NCBI RefSeq assembly: GCF_028283785.1
Contig: NZ_JAPWKB010000006.1
Span: 124,001-188,000 of the forward strand
DNA from: Paraburkholderia sp.
GTDB lineage: Bacteria; Pseudomonadota; Gammaproteobacteria; Burkholderiales; Burkholderiaceae
Direction of reading: 5' to 3'
Length of the DNA stretch: 64,000 nucleotides
The translations under genes and the position numbers were made by a program. Below the pieces are notes generated by a model. The model was given only the letters and a program-made list of their open reading frames with translations, did not search any database and was not told the origin of the DNA. Positions 52,780 through 62,300 of the stretch are shown piece after piece. Positions within the stretch are counted from its first letter, which is position 1; each line of letters opens with the position of its first letter.

Positions 52780-53364
52780 ATGGACATCAATCGCCGTATC
52801 GCCAAACGCGTGAAGGAGCTTCGCGAAGCCGAAGGCTACTCGCTGGACGCGCTCGCCGAGCGCAGCCAGGTGAGCCGTTCTCATATCTCGCTGATCGAGC
52901 GCGGGCAGAGCAGTCCGACGGCTTCGGTACTCGACAAGCTGTCGGCGGCACTCGGCGTCACGCTCGCGTCGTTGTTCGAAGAGAGCGCATCTGACGAGCC
53001 GCCTTCGCCGCTCGCACGCAGTTCGGACCAACCTGTGTGGACTGACCCGGTTTCCGGTTACGTGCGTCGCAATCTGTCGCCTGACGGCGTGTCGCCTATC
53101 CAGCTGGTCGAGGTCGTGTTCCCACCAGGCAAGCGGGTCGCGTATGAAACCGATGCGCGAGAGAACGAAACGCATCAGCAAATCTGGGTGATCGACGGCG
53201 CAATGGATCTGCTGGTCGGGACGCAATCGTGGCAATTAAAAGCCGGCGACTGTCTCGCGATGCGCCTTGATTGTCCGATCGTGTTTAGCAATCCAGGCCG
53301 CAAGAACGCGCGCTATCTCGTCGCGCTGACAACGCTTGGCTCGACTCAAAGGAAATGGGCATGA
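52780..53364 (+). CDS. XRE-family regulator with C-terminal cupin
   Basis: This 194-residue protein has an N-terminal lambda-repressor-type helix-turn-helix (LREAEGYSLDALAERSQVSRSHISLIERGQSSPTASVLDKLSAAL, residues 14-58) and a cupin domain (VVFPPGKRVAYETDARENETHQQIWVIDGAMDLLVG ... LKAGDCLAMRLDCP) that probably binds a small ligand. I chose ATG 52780 because the palindrome sits just upstream; a longer in-frame start would run through the operator. It is coupled to the GNAT gene by an ATGA overlap. Confidence 0.9.
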   Translation: MDINRRIAKRVKELREAEGYSLDALAERSQVSRSHISLIERGQSSPTASVLDKLSAALGVTLASLFEESASDEPPSPLARSSDQPVWTDPVSGYVRRNLSPDGVSPIQLVEVVFPPGKRVAYETDARENETHQQIWVIDGAMDLLVGTQSWQLKAGDCLAMRLDCPIVFSNPGRKNARYLVALTTLGSTQRKWA

Positions 53365-53900
53365 GTGAATATTGTGGCGCGGAATTGCGCGTGCGCCGTG
53401 TCGCGGCGCATGAAGTCATGCAGTGCATCGACGGCTTGACCGATGTGTTGCTCGACTGCGTGAAAGGCGGCGCGTCGGTGAGTTTTATGCAGACGCTATC
53501 GCGCGATCAGGCATCGGCATTCTGGCGAGGTGTCGCCGAAGACGTCGTGCGCGGCAATCGTGTCTTGCTGATCGCGGAAGACGGCAATGGCCGGATCGTC
53601 GGCACGGTGCAACTGATCACCGCGCAACCCGACAATCAGCCGCATCGTGCCGACGTCGCAAAGATGCTGGTGCATCGCGACGCACGGCGTCAGGGCGTCG
53701 CGCAACGCTTGATGTCGGCCATCGATGCGGTAGCGCGCGACGAACGCAAGAATGTGCTGGTACTCGATACCGTTACAGGCGGCGATGCCGAGCGGCTCTA
53801 TGAACGCGCAGGCTGGAATCGCGTGGGGACGATTCCGGACTACGCGTTGATGCCGGACGGCGCGCTGTGCGGCACGACGATTTTCTCAAGACATCTTTAA
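53361..53900 (+). CDS. GNAT-family acetyltransferase
   Basis: This 179-residue protein has the GNAT core: RIVGTVQLI (strand 4), the acetyl-CoA-binding segment KMLVHRDARRQGVAQRLM with the R-x-x-G-x-A motif, and VLDTVTGGDAERLYERAGWNRVG. AAAGGA lies upstream of ATG 53361, which overlaps the XRE stop. It would acetylate a small amine, possibly a toxic one, under control of its partner regulator. The substrate is unknown. Confidence 0.88.
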   Translation: MSEYCGAELRVRRVAAHEVMQCIDGLTDVLLDCVKGGASVSFMQTLSRDQASAFWRGVAEDVVRGNRVLLIAEDGNGRIVGTVQLITAQPDNQPHRADVAKMLVHRDARRQGVAQRLMSAIDAVARDERKNVLVLDTVTGGDAERLYERAGWNRVGTIPDYALMPDGALCGTTIFSRHL

Positions 53901-53914
53901 GCCGGAATACGCGT

Positions 53915-54763
53915 TCAGGATGGCGTGCCCGACGCGTGAAGGAATGCGCGGTCTCCGCTGTCCGCGATAAACCACGGGTTCGCAAACGGGGCGTCGTCAG
54001 ATACGGTTTTGCCGTAGACAAACGGCGATCCGTCCGCGCGCCGCATCCGGCCGCCGGCCGCTGCGAGTACCGCTTGTCCGGCTGCCGTGTCCCATTCCAT
54101 CGTGCGGCCGAAGCACGGATAGAGATCGGCGCTTCCGCGTGCCACCATGCAGAACTTCAGCGACGATCCGACCGAAAGGATCTGCGCGCCTTCGAACTTG
54201 CCGATGAACGCGTCGGTATCTGCAGTGCGATGCGAGCGGCTCGCGACGATCGTCGGGGCGCCCGGCATTGCCCGCACCTGCAGGTTCTGGGTCGTGGTGA
54301 CGTTCATGTTTTCGTCGAGCGTGCACTCTTTTGCATCGCCACGAATACCCGTGAAAAGCTGCCGCTTGACCGGCACGTACACCACGCCGATCACCGGCTC
54401 GCAGTCGCGAATCAGTGCGATATTCACAGTGAATTCGTCGCGGCCGGCGATGAATTCGCGCGTGCCGTCGAGCGGATCGACCAGGAAGAATTCGCGGCCC
54501 AACTCGCCATGCGCGATACCGTCGGCCATCTGCTCCTCGGCGACGATCGCGATGTCGGGAAAACTCTGTTTGAGTCCGCGCACGATCACGGCTTCGGCGG
54601 CCTGATCCGCGACCGTAACCGGCGATCCGTCGTCTTTGGTGGACCGTGCGCACGACGGCCCGAAGAAACGCATGATTTCGACGCCAGCGGCAAGCGCGAG
54701 CGAGGTCATGGTTTCACACATCGATTGATCGCGATGTTGCTGGTCGTCTAGCTGTGCACTCAT
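53915..54763 (-). CDS. cysQ: 3'(2'),5'-bisphosphate nucleotidase / inositol-phosphatase family (CysQ)
   Basis: This 282-residue enzyme has the metal-binding motifs of the family: EEQMADG, DPLDGTREFIAGRDEFTVN and WDTAAGQAVLAAAGG. CysQ hydrolyses PAP (3'-phosphoadenosine 5'-phosphate) to AMP, recycling the by-product of sulfate activation, in the cytoplasm. Other inositol-monophosphatase relatives share the motifs, but the REF after DPLDGT favours CysQ. It is convergent with the GNAT gene. Confidence 0.88.
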   Translation of the reverse strand: MSAQLDDQQHRDQSMCETMTSLALAAGVEIMRFFGPSCARSTKDDGSPVTVADQAAEAVIVRGLKQSFPDIAIVAEEQMADGIAHGELGREFFLVDPLDGTREFIAGRDEFTVNIALIRDCEPVIGVVYVPVKRQLFTGIRGDAKECTLDENMNVTTTQNLQVRAMPGAPTIVASRSHRTADTDAFIGKFEGAQILSVGSSLKFCMVARGSADLYPCFGRTMEWDTAAGQAVLAAAGGRMRRADGSPFVYGKTVSDDAPFANPWFIADSGDRAFLHASGTPS

Positions 54764-55902
<1,139 letters not shown>

Positions 55903-56006
55903 GCTGCGCTGGCTCCAGATCGTCGATTGAACGTGGGTCTACTGGAATCGTGACGGAATCTCTAAGCTGTCGGCATATCGAAACCGGCCACACAAAGAGA
56001 GCCTCC

Positions 56007-56666
56007 ATGAACGCACCACACGGTCCACTGTCCCCCCGATCCCGCGTCAAGCGTCTCGCCGAGCGCGCCGACTACGAACGCGCGACGCTCGACGCGATCG
56101 TCGATGCAGCGTATGTCTGTCACGTCGCTTTCGTGGATCAGCGCGGCACGCATTGCATTCCGACCGCATGCTGGCGCATTGGCGATCATCTGTATATCCA
56201 CGGGTCGAATGGCAGCCAGATGCTGAAAGCGGCGGTGGACGGCGCGCAGCTTTGCGTGACGATCACGCATCTGGACGGACTCGTGCTCGCCCGCTCCGCA
56301 TTCAATCATTCGATGAACTACCGCGCCGCGGTGATCTACGGCGTCGCCGAAAAAGTGGACGAAGCGCGCAAGGGCGAAGTACTCGATGCGCTGGTCGAGA
56401 AGATCGCGCACGGACGTTCCGCCGAAGCGCGTCGCGCCAATGCGAAGGAACTTGCGGCCACTACCGTACTGAGCATTGCGCTCGACGAGTACGCCTGCAA
56501 GGTCAGCACAGGCGGTCCCAACGACGACGAAGCCGATCTTGATCTGGCGGTGTGGGCAGGCGTGTTACCGCTCGCGTTGACGCCGCAAGCTGCGCGTCCG
56601 GCCGCTTCCGCAAACGGCGTGCAGATCGACGAACCGTCGTACGTCAGCGATTGGGCGCGCGCATAG
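56007..56666 (+). CDS. Flavin-binding Nim/PNPOx-like family protein
   Basis: This 219-residue protein has the split-barrel flavin-binding pattern of nitroimidazole-resistance (NimA)-like and pyridoxamine-phosphate-oxidase-like proteins: YVCHVAFVDQRGTHCIPTACWRIGDHLYIHGSNGSQMLK, then LVLARSAFNHSMNYRAAVIYGVAE. The reaction of most members is unknown. AGAGAG precedes the ATG. Its 3' end overlaps the convergent gene by 23 bases. Confidence 0.85.
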   Translation: MNAPHGPLSPRSRVKRLAERADYERATLDAIVDAAYVCHVAFVDQRGTHCIPTACWRIGDHLYIHGSNGSQMLKAAVDGAQLCVTITHLDGLVLARSAFNHSMNYRAAVIYGVAEKVDEARKGEVLDALVEKIAHGRSAEARRANAKELAATTVLSIALDEYACKVSTGGPNDDEADLDLAVWAGVLPLALTPQAARPAASANGVQIDEPSYVSDWARA

Positions 56667-57513
56667 CGTGATCGAGGGTCGCCGGGATCGCGCCCGCGCC
56701 GGGGCGCGTCGCCGGATTCAGGTTCACGTTCGTGAGGGAACCGGGTTGTGCGCCGACCTGAATCCGCTCGCTGTCGGCCATCGCGTACTTCAGTGTCAGC
56801 AGGGAGCCCGACGGCTTGATCAGATGTGTCGGCGTGAGCGGATCGGTCAGCATGCACGACAACATCACGTCGGGCTTGCCGGCGGTCGTGCCCACCGGAA
56901 AGTTACGGCAGGTCCGCTCGACGTAGTTCGCGGGCGCGCCGTCGGCGGCGAAAAATTGACCGGTGGTCCATGCGAGTTTCCACGTCTGATAACGCGAGTC
57001 GATGGCTTGCGTGCCGAGCATTTCGACACGCCACGCGCACCGGCCCGGCGTGTATTTATCGACGGGAATCCTGACGGTCTGAGCCGTTTGTCCCGATGGC
57101 AAGCGGTAAACTTCGAAGAACTCTTGTGGAACGCGCGCGTTCGCGGGCTTCGCATTCGGATCAGGGTTCACACGGTTGCACTGGCCGTTCATAGCAAGAT
57201 AGCGGACCACGAAATACAGGTCCACGTAAGCGGGTTTATCGACCCGCACCGTGACGGGATCGACCGCGCCGGTTTTCAATCCAGGCACCACGCCTCGCGG
57301 ACTCAGCCATTGCCTGCCGCCTTGCGGGCGTAGAACGGTCGCGCTGTCGTCCGCGAACGACGGCTGTGCGCCGAGTAAGCCCAGCGCAAGTGCGAGCGCA
57401 AACGAAAGCGATAATGAAAATGCGGGCCGCACGGCCCGGCGCAGCTTTTCGCCAGTCGAGCCGGCACGCGCTGGATAGCGCCATCCCACCGCGTGTTCGC
57501 GAGCTTGTGTCAT
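56644..57513 (-). CDS. Secreted protein of unknown function
   Basis: This 289-residue protein has a long basic N-region followed by a hydrophobic signal (FSLSLSFALALALGLLGAQPSFA), so it is probably exported. The mature part contains QGGRQWLSPRGVVPGLKTGAVDPVTVRVDKPAYVDLYFVVRY, several cysteines that could pair in the periplasm, and a Pro/Gly-rich tail. I do not recognise a family. It is convergent with the Nim-type gene and overlaps its 3' end. A GGGGA site before ATG 57513 supports the start. Confidence 0.6.
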   Translation of the reverse strand: MTQAREHAVGWRYPARAGSTGEKLRRAVRPAFSLSLSFALALALGLLGAQPSFADDSATVLRPQGGRQWLSPRGVVPGLKTGAVDPVTVRVDKPAYVDLYFVVRYLAMNGQCNRVNPDPNAKPANARVPQEFFEVYRLPSGQTAQTVRIPVDKYTPGRCAWRVEMLGTQAIDSRYQTWKLAWTTGQFFAADGAPANYVERTCRNFPVGTTAGKPDVMLSCMLTDPLTPTHLIKPSGSLLTLKYAMADSERIQVGAQPGSLTNVNLNPATRPGAGAIPATLDHAMRAPNR

Positions 57514-57600
57514 GTCCGGTCCCCGTGATTGCGTAACTTGCCCGTTTTCGTCAAGTTTTGCACGGAGTACGTTTTGCGAACTGTCGGCTTCCGAACATTA

Positions 57601-57627
57601 AAAAAGGCCGCACGAAGCGGCCTTTTT
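57601..57627 (-). terminator. Rho-independent terminator of the porin gene
   Basis: AAAAAGGCCGC (57601-57611) pairs perfectly with GCGGCCTTTTT (57617-57627) around the loop ACGAA, with T-runs on both strands. It lies 25 bases after the porin stop, on the minus strand. Confidence 0.9.
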
Positions 57628-57651
57628 GCGTAAGGAGCAGCGACTGACCGC

Positions 57652-58791
57652 TTAGAAGCGGTGACGCAACCCGGCGCCCACGACCACTTGCTGGTCCGAC
57701 GACGACGCGCTTTGTCCGCTGATGTCCGCGGTCAGGCCCGAGCCGTTCGCATTGATATGCTGATAGCTCGCCTGCAGATAGACGTCCGTGCGCTTGGACA
57801 GGAAGTAGTCGGCCTGCACCGACACTTCATGCCACTTCGGATGGTGCGCGCCGCTCGCGTTCGACATCGACGCGCCGGTGTACGTGTACTCGCCGTTCAG
57901 GCTCAACTCCGGCGTCAGCGCGTAGCTGGCGTTGACTTCGTAGTTGCTGAAGTCCATTCCCTGGCCGTTCGCGACGAGACCGAGACTGTTCGCGCCGTTG
58001 ATCGTGTCGAGCCCGCCGAGTTGCGTGCGGGTCCACACGAAGCCGAATTTCGCGTGGCCGATCGTGTAGTTGGCGCCCGCGCCGTAAGTGCGCTGGCTTG
58101 CTGCGATAAAGGTGCGGTCGGTGAGGGTGATCGCGCCGCTGGTGTTGCTGCCGCCACCGTTGTTCGCCTGGAAGTAACCCGCGCCGAGGCTCAGCGGGCC
58201 CATGTCGTACGCTGCGCCGAAGCTGTACAGACGGTTGTCGTCGAAGCCGCCTGCTTCGTTCGAGAAGCCGTACAACGCACCGAAACGCAGACCGTTATAC
58301 GTGTTGCTTGCGTACTTCACCGCGTTGTTCACGCGGAACGAGTTGTTCAGGTTGTCGTTGTCGAACGGATGCGCGGAGAAATTGTTGCCGCCGGGGTGAT
58401 GGCCGGTGAAGCTCAGCGGCGCCAGATAGTCGACCACGGAATCGTACTGGCGACCCAGCGTCACCGTGCCGAAGCGGTTGTTCGACAGACCCGCGTACGC
58501 CTGATAGCCGAACATCCGTCCGCCCTGGCGCAGCGTGCCGTTCATCACGCTAAAGCCGCTTTCCAGCTGGAAAATCGCCTTGGTGCCGCCGCCCAGATCT
58601 TCTCGACCGAGAAAGCCCCAGTGGCTGCCCGTAACGTTGCCGCTGCCCGCTGCCCATGCGCTGCTGCCTTTCGAATTGTTGGTGTACGACAGGCCCGCGT
58701 CGATCACGCCGTACAGCGAGACGCTCGATTGTGCGTGTGCGCCGCACGCGTAAACGGCCGCGCACGCGGCTACGATTAATGCCTTTTTCAT
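57652..58791 (-). CDS. OpcP/Omp32-type outer-membrane porin
   Basis: This 379-residue porin has a signal peptide ending YACGAHA, a mature end QSSVSLYGVIDAG, barrel segments such as FGTVTLGRQYDSVVDYL and YFLSKRTDVYLQASYQ, and the terminal LRHRF signal. I place the start at ATG 58791, which opens the signal peptide; the open frame runs further upstream but without porin features. It has its own terminator and stands alone. Confidence 0.93.
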   Translation of the reverse strand: MKKALIVAACAAVYACGAHAQSSVSLYGVIDAGLSYTNNSKGSSAWAAGSGNVTGSHWGFLGREDLGGGTKAIFQLESGFSVMNGTLRQGGRMFGYQAYAGLSNNRFGTVTLGRQYDSVVDYLAPLSFTGHHPGGNNFSAHPFDNDNLNNSFRVNNAVKYASNTYNGLRFGALYGFSNEAGGFDDNRLYSFGAAYDMGPLSLGAGYFQANNGGGSNTSGAITLTDRTFIAASQRTYGAGANYTIGHAKFGFVWTRTQLGGLDTINGANSLGLVANGQGMDFSNYEVNASYALTPELSLNGEYTYTGASMSNASGAHHPKWHEVSVQADYFLSKRTDVYLQASYQHINANGSGLTADISGQSASSSDQQVVVGAGLRHRF

Positions 58792-58949
58792 GGATTCCCC
58801 TGTGTTGTCGGTAGTGTGTCGATACGTTGTCGATGCGCCGGCGACGCGCGCGACGACGCGACGCCCGAACACGGGCGCCGGTCGCGTGACGCGAAAACGG
58901 CGTGAAAGAGTGGGCTGGCTGGGACGGACCGCTAGCGCAACAAATGCGA

Positions 58950-59786
58950 CTATTGCGGCGGCCGGCTGGCGATGCCCGGTTGACCGGCGAGACCGTCGAT
59001 CAGAACCTGATGGTGGCCGCGCGAACAGGCCTCGATTCGCGCGACGACACCGAAAACCTGGCCGAGCGTCGCGGGTGTGACGACCTCGGGTGGCGAACCG
59101 AACCGGACAATCCGGCCTTCGTGCAGCAACATCGCGCATTCGCACGCGCGCATCGCTGCATTGATGTCGTGCAGCACGACGACGGTGACGATGCCGCTTT
59201 CGCGTGTGACGTCGCGCAGCACATGCATCACGTGAAACTGGTGATTCAGGTCGAGCGCGGACAGCGGTTCGTCGAGCAGCAGCACGTGCGGATTGCGCAC
59301 CAGCGCCTGCGCGATGCCGACCAGTTGACGCTGACCGCCGGACAGTTCGTCGAGCGAGCGGGACGCGAGATCGTCGATATCCAGACGGCGCAGCACCGCA
59401 TGCGCATGGGCGAGATCGTCGGCTTGCGACACGCCGTTCCGACGCGCGCCGAAGCCGCCGTTGCTGCGTGTCGCGCGGCACGCCACCACCACCGATTCCA
59501 GCACTTGCAGGCGCACGCCCGCAGGCAAGCTCTGCGGCAGATACACGACGCTATGCGAGCGCGCGCTCGCCGCCGACAACGCCAGCGGTTCGCCGTCCAG
59601 CGACAGCGTGCCCGATTGCGCACGCGTCAGACCCGCGAGCGCGCGCAGCAACGTCGATTTGCCGCTGCCGTTCGGGCCGAGCAGCGCGGTGATCTGTCCG
59701 CGCGGCAACGGACCGGCGCTCAGCGAATCGAGAATGCGCCGCTTGCCGTAGTCGACGCAGAGATCGTGAATCGTCAGTCCGCTCAT
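58950..59786 (-). CDS. FecE/BtuD-type ABC ATPase of an iron/heme/cobalamin importer
   Basis: This 278-residue ATPase has Walker A GPNGSGKST, the signature LSGGQRQ, Walker B VLLLDEPLSALD and the switch histidine in LHDINAAMR, as in ATPases of siderophore, heme or cobalamin importers. Its ATG overlaps the permease stop by one base (TGATG). It is the last gene of a binding-protein/permease/ATPase operon on the minus strand with a Fur-type box upstream. Confidence 0.93.
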   Translation of the reverse strand: MSGLTIHDLCVDYGKRRILDSLSAGPLPRGQITALLGPNGSGKSTLLRALAGLTRAQSGTLSLDGEPLALSAASARSHSVVYLPQSLPAGVRLQVLESVVVACRATRSNGGFGARRNGVSQADDLAHAHAVLRRLDIDDLASRSLDELSGGQRQLVGIAQALVRNPHVLLLDEPLSALDLNHQFHVMHVLRDVTRESGIVTVVVLHDINAAMRACECAMLLHEGRIVRFGSPPEVVTPATLGQVFGVVARIEACSRGHHQVLIDGLAGQPGIASRPPQ

Positions 59787-60862
59787 CAGAGTTCTCCCTG
59801 CGAGCGCACGACGATGCCGAGAAACAGCGGAATGCCGACCAGCGCCGTGACGATGCCGACCGGAATCAGCACGCCCGGAATGAGCAGCTTCGACGCGATC
59901 GATGCGAGCGACAGCATCAGCGCGCCGAGCAGCAGACTGCCGGGCAGATAGAAGCGATGGTCCTCGCCGAACAGCGTGCGCGAGATATGCGGCGCGATCA
60001 GTCCGACAAAGCCGATGGTGCCGACGAACGACACAGCCAGCGCCGACAGCACCGACACGCGCAACAGCGTGCCCAGCCGCAGACGTCGCACATCGACGCC
60101 GAAACTCGCGGCGCGATCTTCGCCGAGACGCAGTGCGGTCAGCGTCCATGCGTTGCGCATCGATAGCGGCAATGCGAGCGCAAGTGCGATCGCCAGCACG
60201 CCGATCTTGGTCCAGTCCGCGCGCGCGAGCGAGCCGAGCGTCCAGAACACCAGGCCTTGCAATGCGTCGGCGGACGCGATGAACTGCATCAGCGACACCA
60301 GCGCATGAAACGCGAAGACCAGCGCGATGCCCATCAGCACGACGCCTGCCGTGCTCATGCCGCGCCAGCGTGCCACCGCGTCGAGCAGCAGCGCGGACAG
60401 CAACGCGAAAATAAACGCGTTGGCCGAGATCACCCACGTCTGCGATACGCCCGGAATCGTCACGTCGAGCACGATCGCCAGCGATGCGCCGAATGCCGCT
60501 GCGGCCGACACGCCGAGCGTGTACGGGCTCGCCAGCGGGTTGTTCAGGATCGTTTGCATCTCCGCCCCGGACAGACCCAACGCGGCGCCTACGAGCACCG
60601 CCATGACCGCGTACGGCAGCCGGATCTGCCAGACGATCACCGCCGATGCAGGATCGGCGGCGCTGCGATCGAAGAGGGTCCGCAACAGCGTGGCGACCGG
60701 CATCCCGGACGGACCGGTGCGCAGGTCGAATAGCATCGAGCCCGCGATCAGCGCGAGCACGACGAACAGCCACATCACGCGAGTCCGCGTGAGGCGCCGG
60801 TAGCGCCGAACGCTGGGTTCGGCGGACGTGGCGGATGTGGCGAAATGATCGGGCGTAGCCAT
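59786..60862 (-). CDS. FecCD-family permease of an iron/heme/cobalamin importer
   Basis: This 358-residue inner-membrane protein has about 10 hydrophobic segments and the FecCD signatures RLPYAVMAVLVGAALGLSGAEMQTILNNPLASPYTLGVS and, near the C-terminus, GFVGLIAPHISRTLFGEDHRFYLPGSLLLGA. It imports the ligand handed over by the binding protein at 60902. The 38-base gap to that gene and the one-base overlap with the ATPase mark a single operon. Confidence 0.94.
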   Translation of the reverse strand: MATPDHFATSATSAEPSVRRYRRLTRTRVMWLFVVLALIAGSMLFDLRTGPSGMPVATLLRTLFDRSAADPASAVIVWQIRLPYAVMAVLVGAALGLSGAEMQTILNNPLASPYTLGVSAAAAFGASLAIVLDVTIPGVSQTWVISANAFIFALLSALLLDAVARWRGMSTAGVVLMGIALVFAFHALVSLMQFIASADALQGLVFWTLGSLARADWTKIGVLAIALALALPLSMRNAWTLTALRLGEDRAASFGVDVRRLRLGTLLRVSVLSALAVSFVGTIGFVGLIAPHISRTLFGEDHRFYLPGSLLLGALMLSLASIASKLLIPGVLIPVGIVTALVGIPLFLGIVVRSQGEL

Positions 60863-60901
60863 TGAAGCCTTAACCTTGAAGCGGGAACCGGACCGTCACG
60901 C

Positions 60902-62101
60902 TCAGTGCGACGCGAGTGCCGTATCGACCCAGTACGTACCGTCCGGCGGCACTGCGAGGAAGCGGCTGTACAGTTGCGACTCGGTGGCGTTCACATCGAG
61001 GTCCTTGAACTGCTGCGGATAGAACCACTTCGCAAACGCTTCGATCGCGACGATGTTGTACGGCGAGTCGTAGTAGTTGTGCGAGATGCCGTGCACGCGG
61101 CCATCGTGGATCGCCTTGATCGTGTCGAAACCCGGACGCGCGACCAGCGTGGCGAGGCTGGCTTGTGCATCGTGCTGGCTGGTCAGTGCGCCGACGCGCA
61201 GCGACGCGAGGCCCGGTTTCGAGCGGGCACCGGTGGCGATATAGACATCCGGCTGCGACGCGATGATCTGCTCCATGCTCAGGTCGCCGAGCACGCCGGG
61301 CAACAGGCCCGCCGCGATATTGCGGCCGCCCGCCGCGTGGATGAATTCGCCGAAATTGCCGTTGCCGGCCGTGTGGCAGCAACCCGCATCCCAGACGCCC
61401 GCCAGCATATCGACGAACACCTTCGGACGTTGCTGCTCCGGAATCGTGGCGACGACCGCCTGGACGCGCGCCAGATGGTCCTGATAGAACTGCGCATAGG
61501 CGTCAGCTTCTTTCTCGCGGTGCATCACCTTGCCGAGCAGCGCGATGCTCGGCAGCGTGTTCTGCATCGGATGCAGCCGGAAGTCGACGAACACGACGGT
61601 CGTGCCGGTCGCTTCGAGTTGCTTCACGAGCGCGTTGTAGCGACTCGGGCCATGTCCGCCGAGACTGAAAATCGCCAGATCGGGTTTCAGGCTTAGCGCT
61701 TTTTCGTCGCTGATGCTGTCTTCGGTCGCTTTGCCGATCAGCGGAACCTGGCGGACCTGCGGGAAGGTTTTTGCGTAGTCGTCGAAGGTTTGCGGGTCCA
61801 TCGTCGGCAGGTCGCCCTGCCATCCGACGATCCGGTCCAGCGGATGCTTGCCTTCGAGCAGAGCGGTCGCCAGCAGCAGACGGCTTTCGCCGAGCAGAAT
61901 GCGATGCGGATTCGGCGGAATCGCGACCGTGCGGCCGGCGAGGTCCGTGACGGTTTGCGCTTGCGCGACGTTGGAAACCGTCGCGGCCTGCGCGACAGTG
62001 CTGGTTGCGAGCGTGGCGCAACACAATGCCGCGACGGCGGCGAAAGCGCCGGCAACAACCGCGAACGGACGACGGACAGGCGAAGACCGGAAAATCGACA
62101 T
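60902..62101 (-). CDS. Iron-siderophore/heme/cobalamin-type periplasmic binding protein
   Basis: This 399-residue protein has a Sec signal (VAGAFAAVAALCCATLA ... VAQAA) and the periplasmic-binding family opening TVTDLAGRTVAIPPNPHRILLG, with the later FSLGGHGPSRYNALVKQLEATGTTVVFVDFRLHP region. It would deliver an iron chelate, heme or cobalamin to the FecCD-type permease. I take ATG 62101; an in-frame ATG at 62131 would run through the Fur-type box. No TonB-dependent receptor lies in the window. Ligand is unknown. Confidence 0.88.
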   Translation of the reverse strand: MSIFRSSPVRRPFAVVAGAFAAVAALCCATLATSTVAQAATVSNVAQAQTVTDLAGRTVAIPPNPHRILLGESRLLLATALLEGKHPLDRIVGWQGDLPTMDPQTFDDYAKTFPQVRQVPLIGKATEDSISDEKALSLKPDLAIFSLGGHGPSRYNALVKQLEATGTTVVFVDFRLHPMQNTLPSIALLGKVMHREKEADAYAQFYQDHLARVQAVVATIPEQQRPKVFVDMLAGVWDAGCCHTAGNGNFGEFIHAAGGRNIAAGLLPGVLGDLSMEQIIASQPDVYIATGARSKPGLASLRVGALTSQHDAQASLATLVARPGFDTIKAIHDGRVHGISHNYYDSPYNIVAIEAFAKWFYPQQFKDLDVNATESQLYSRFLAVPPDGTYWVDTALASH

Positions 62102-62110
62102 GGTATAGTT

Positions 62111-62129
62111 GGTAATGAGAATGATTGCC
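62111..62129. promoter_or_regulatory. Fur box upstream of the iron-type importer
   Basis: GGTAATGAGAATGATTGCC matches the 19-base Fur consensus GATAATGATAATCATTATC at 14 positions. It lies 10 bases upstream of the binding-protein start. Fur with iron would block transcription there, which fits an iron or heme importer. Confidence 0.7.
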
Positions 62130-62157
62130 ATTTGCGGGCTAAACTGTAGCGGCGCAA

Positions 62158-62206
62158 TGTAATGGCAATGTGTTGAAACACGGCCGTTTTGTAATGGAAT
62201 GTGTTG
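62158..62206. promoter_or_regulatory. Direct repeats in the importer/response-regulator promoter
   Basis: TGTAATGGCAATGTGTTG (62158-62175) and TGTAATGGAATGTGTTG (62190-62206) are almost the same sequence in direct order, 32 bases apart (about three helical turns). They lie between the Fur box and the response-regulator start, so they are candidate sites for the OmpR-family regulator encoded at 62301, which by family would bind tandem repeats. Confidence 0.55.
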
Positions 62207-62300
62207 GCGCGCAAAAAGAGGGACGCATTTGTTACGCTGACGTCTTTTCAGTTCGTCCCGACGATTTTTTCCGGCGCAAGCGGCACAGAAGAGCTTCACG

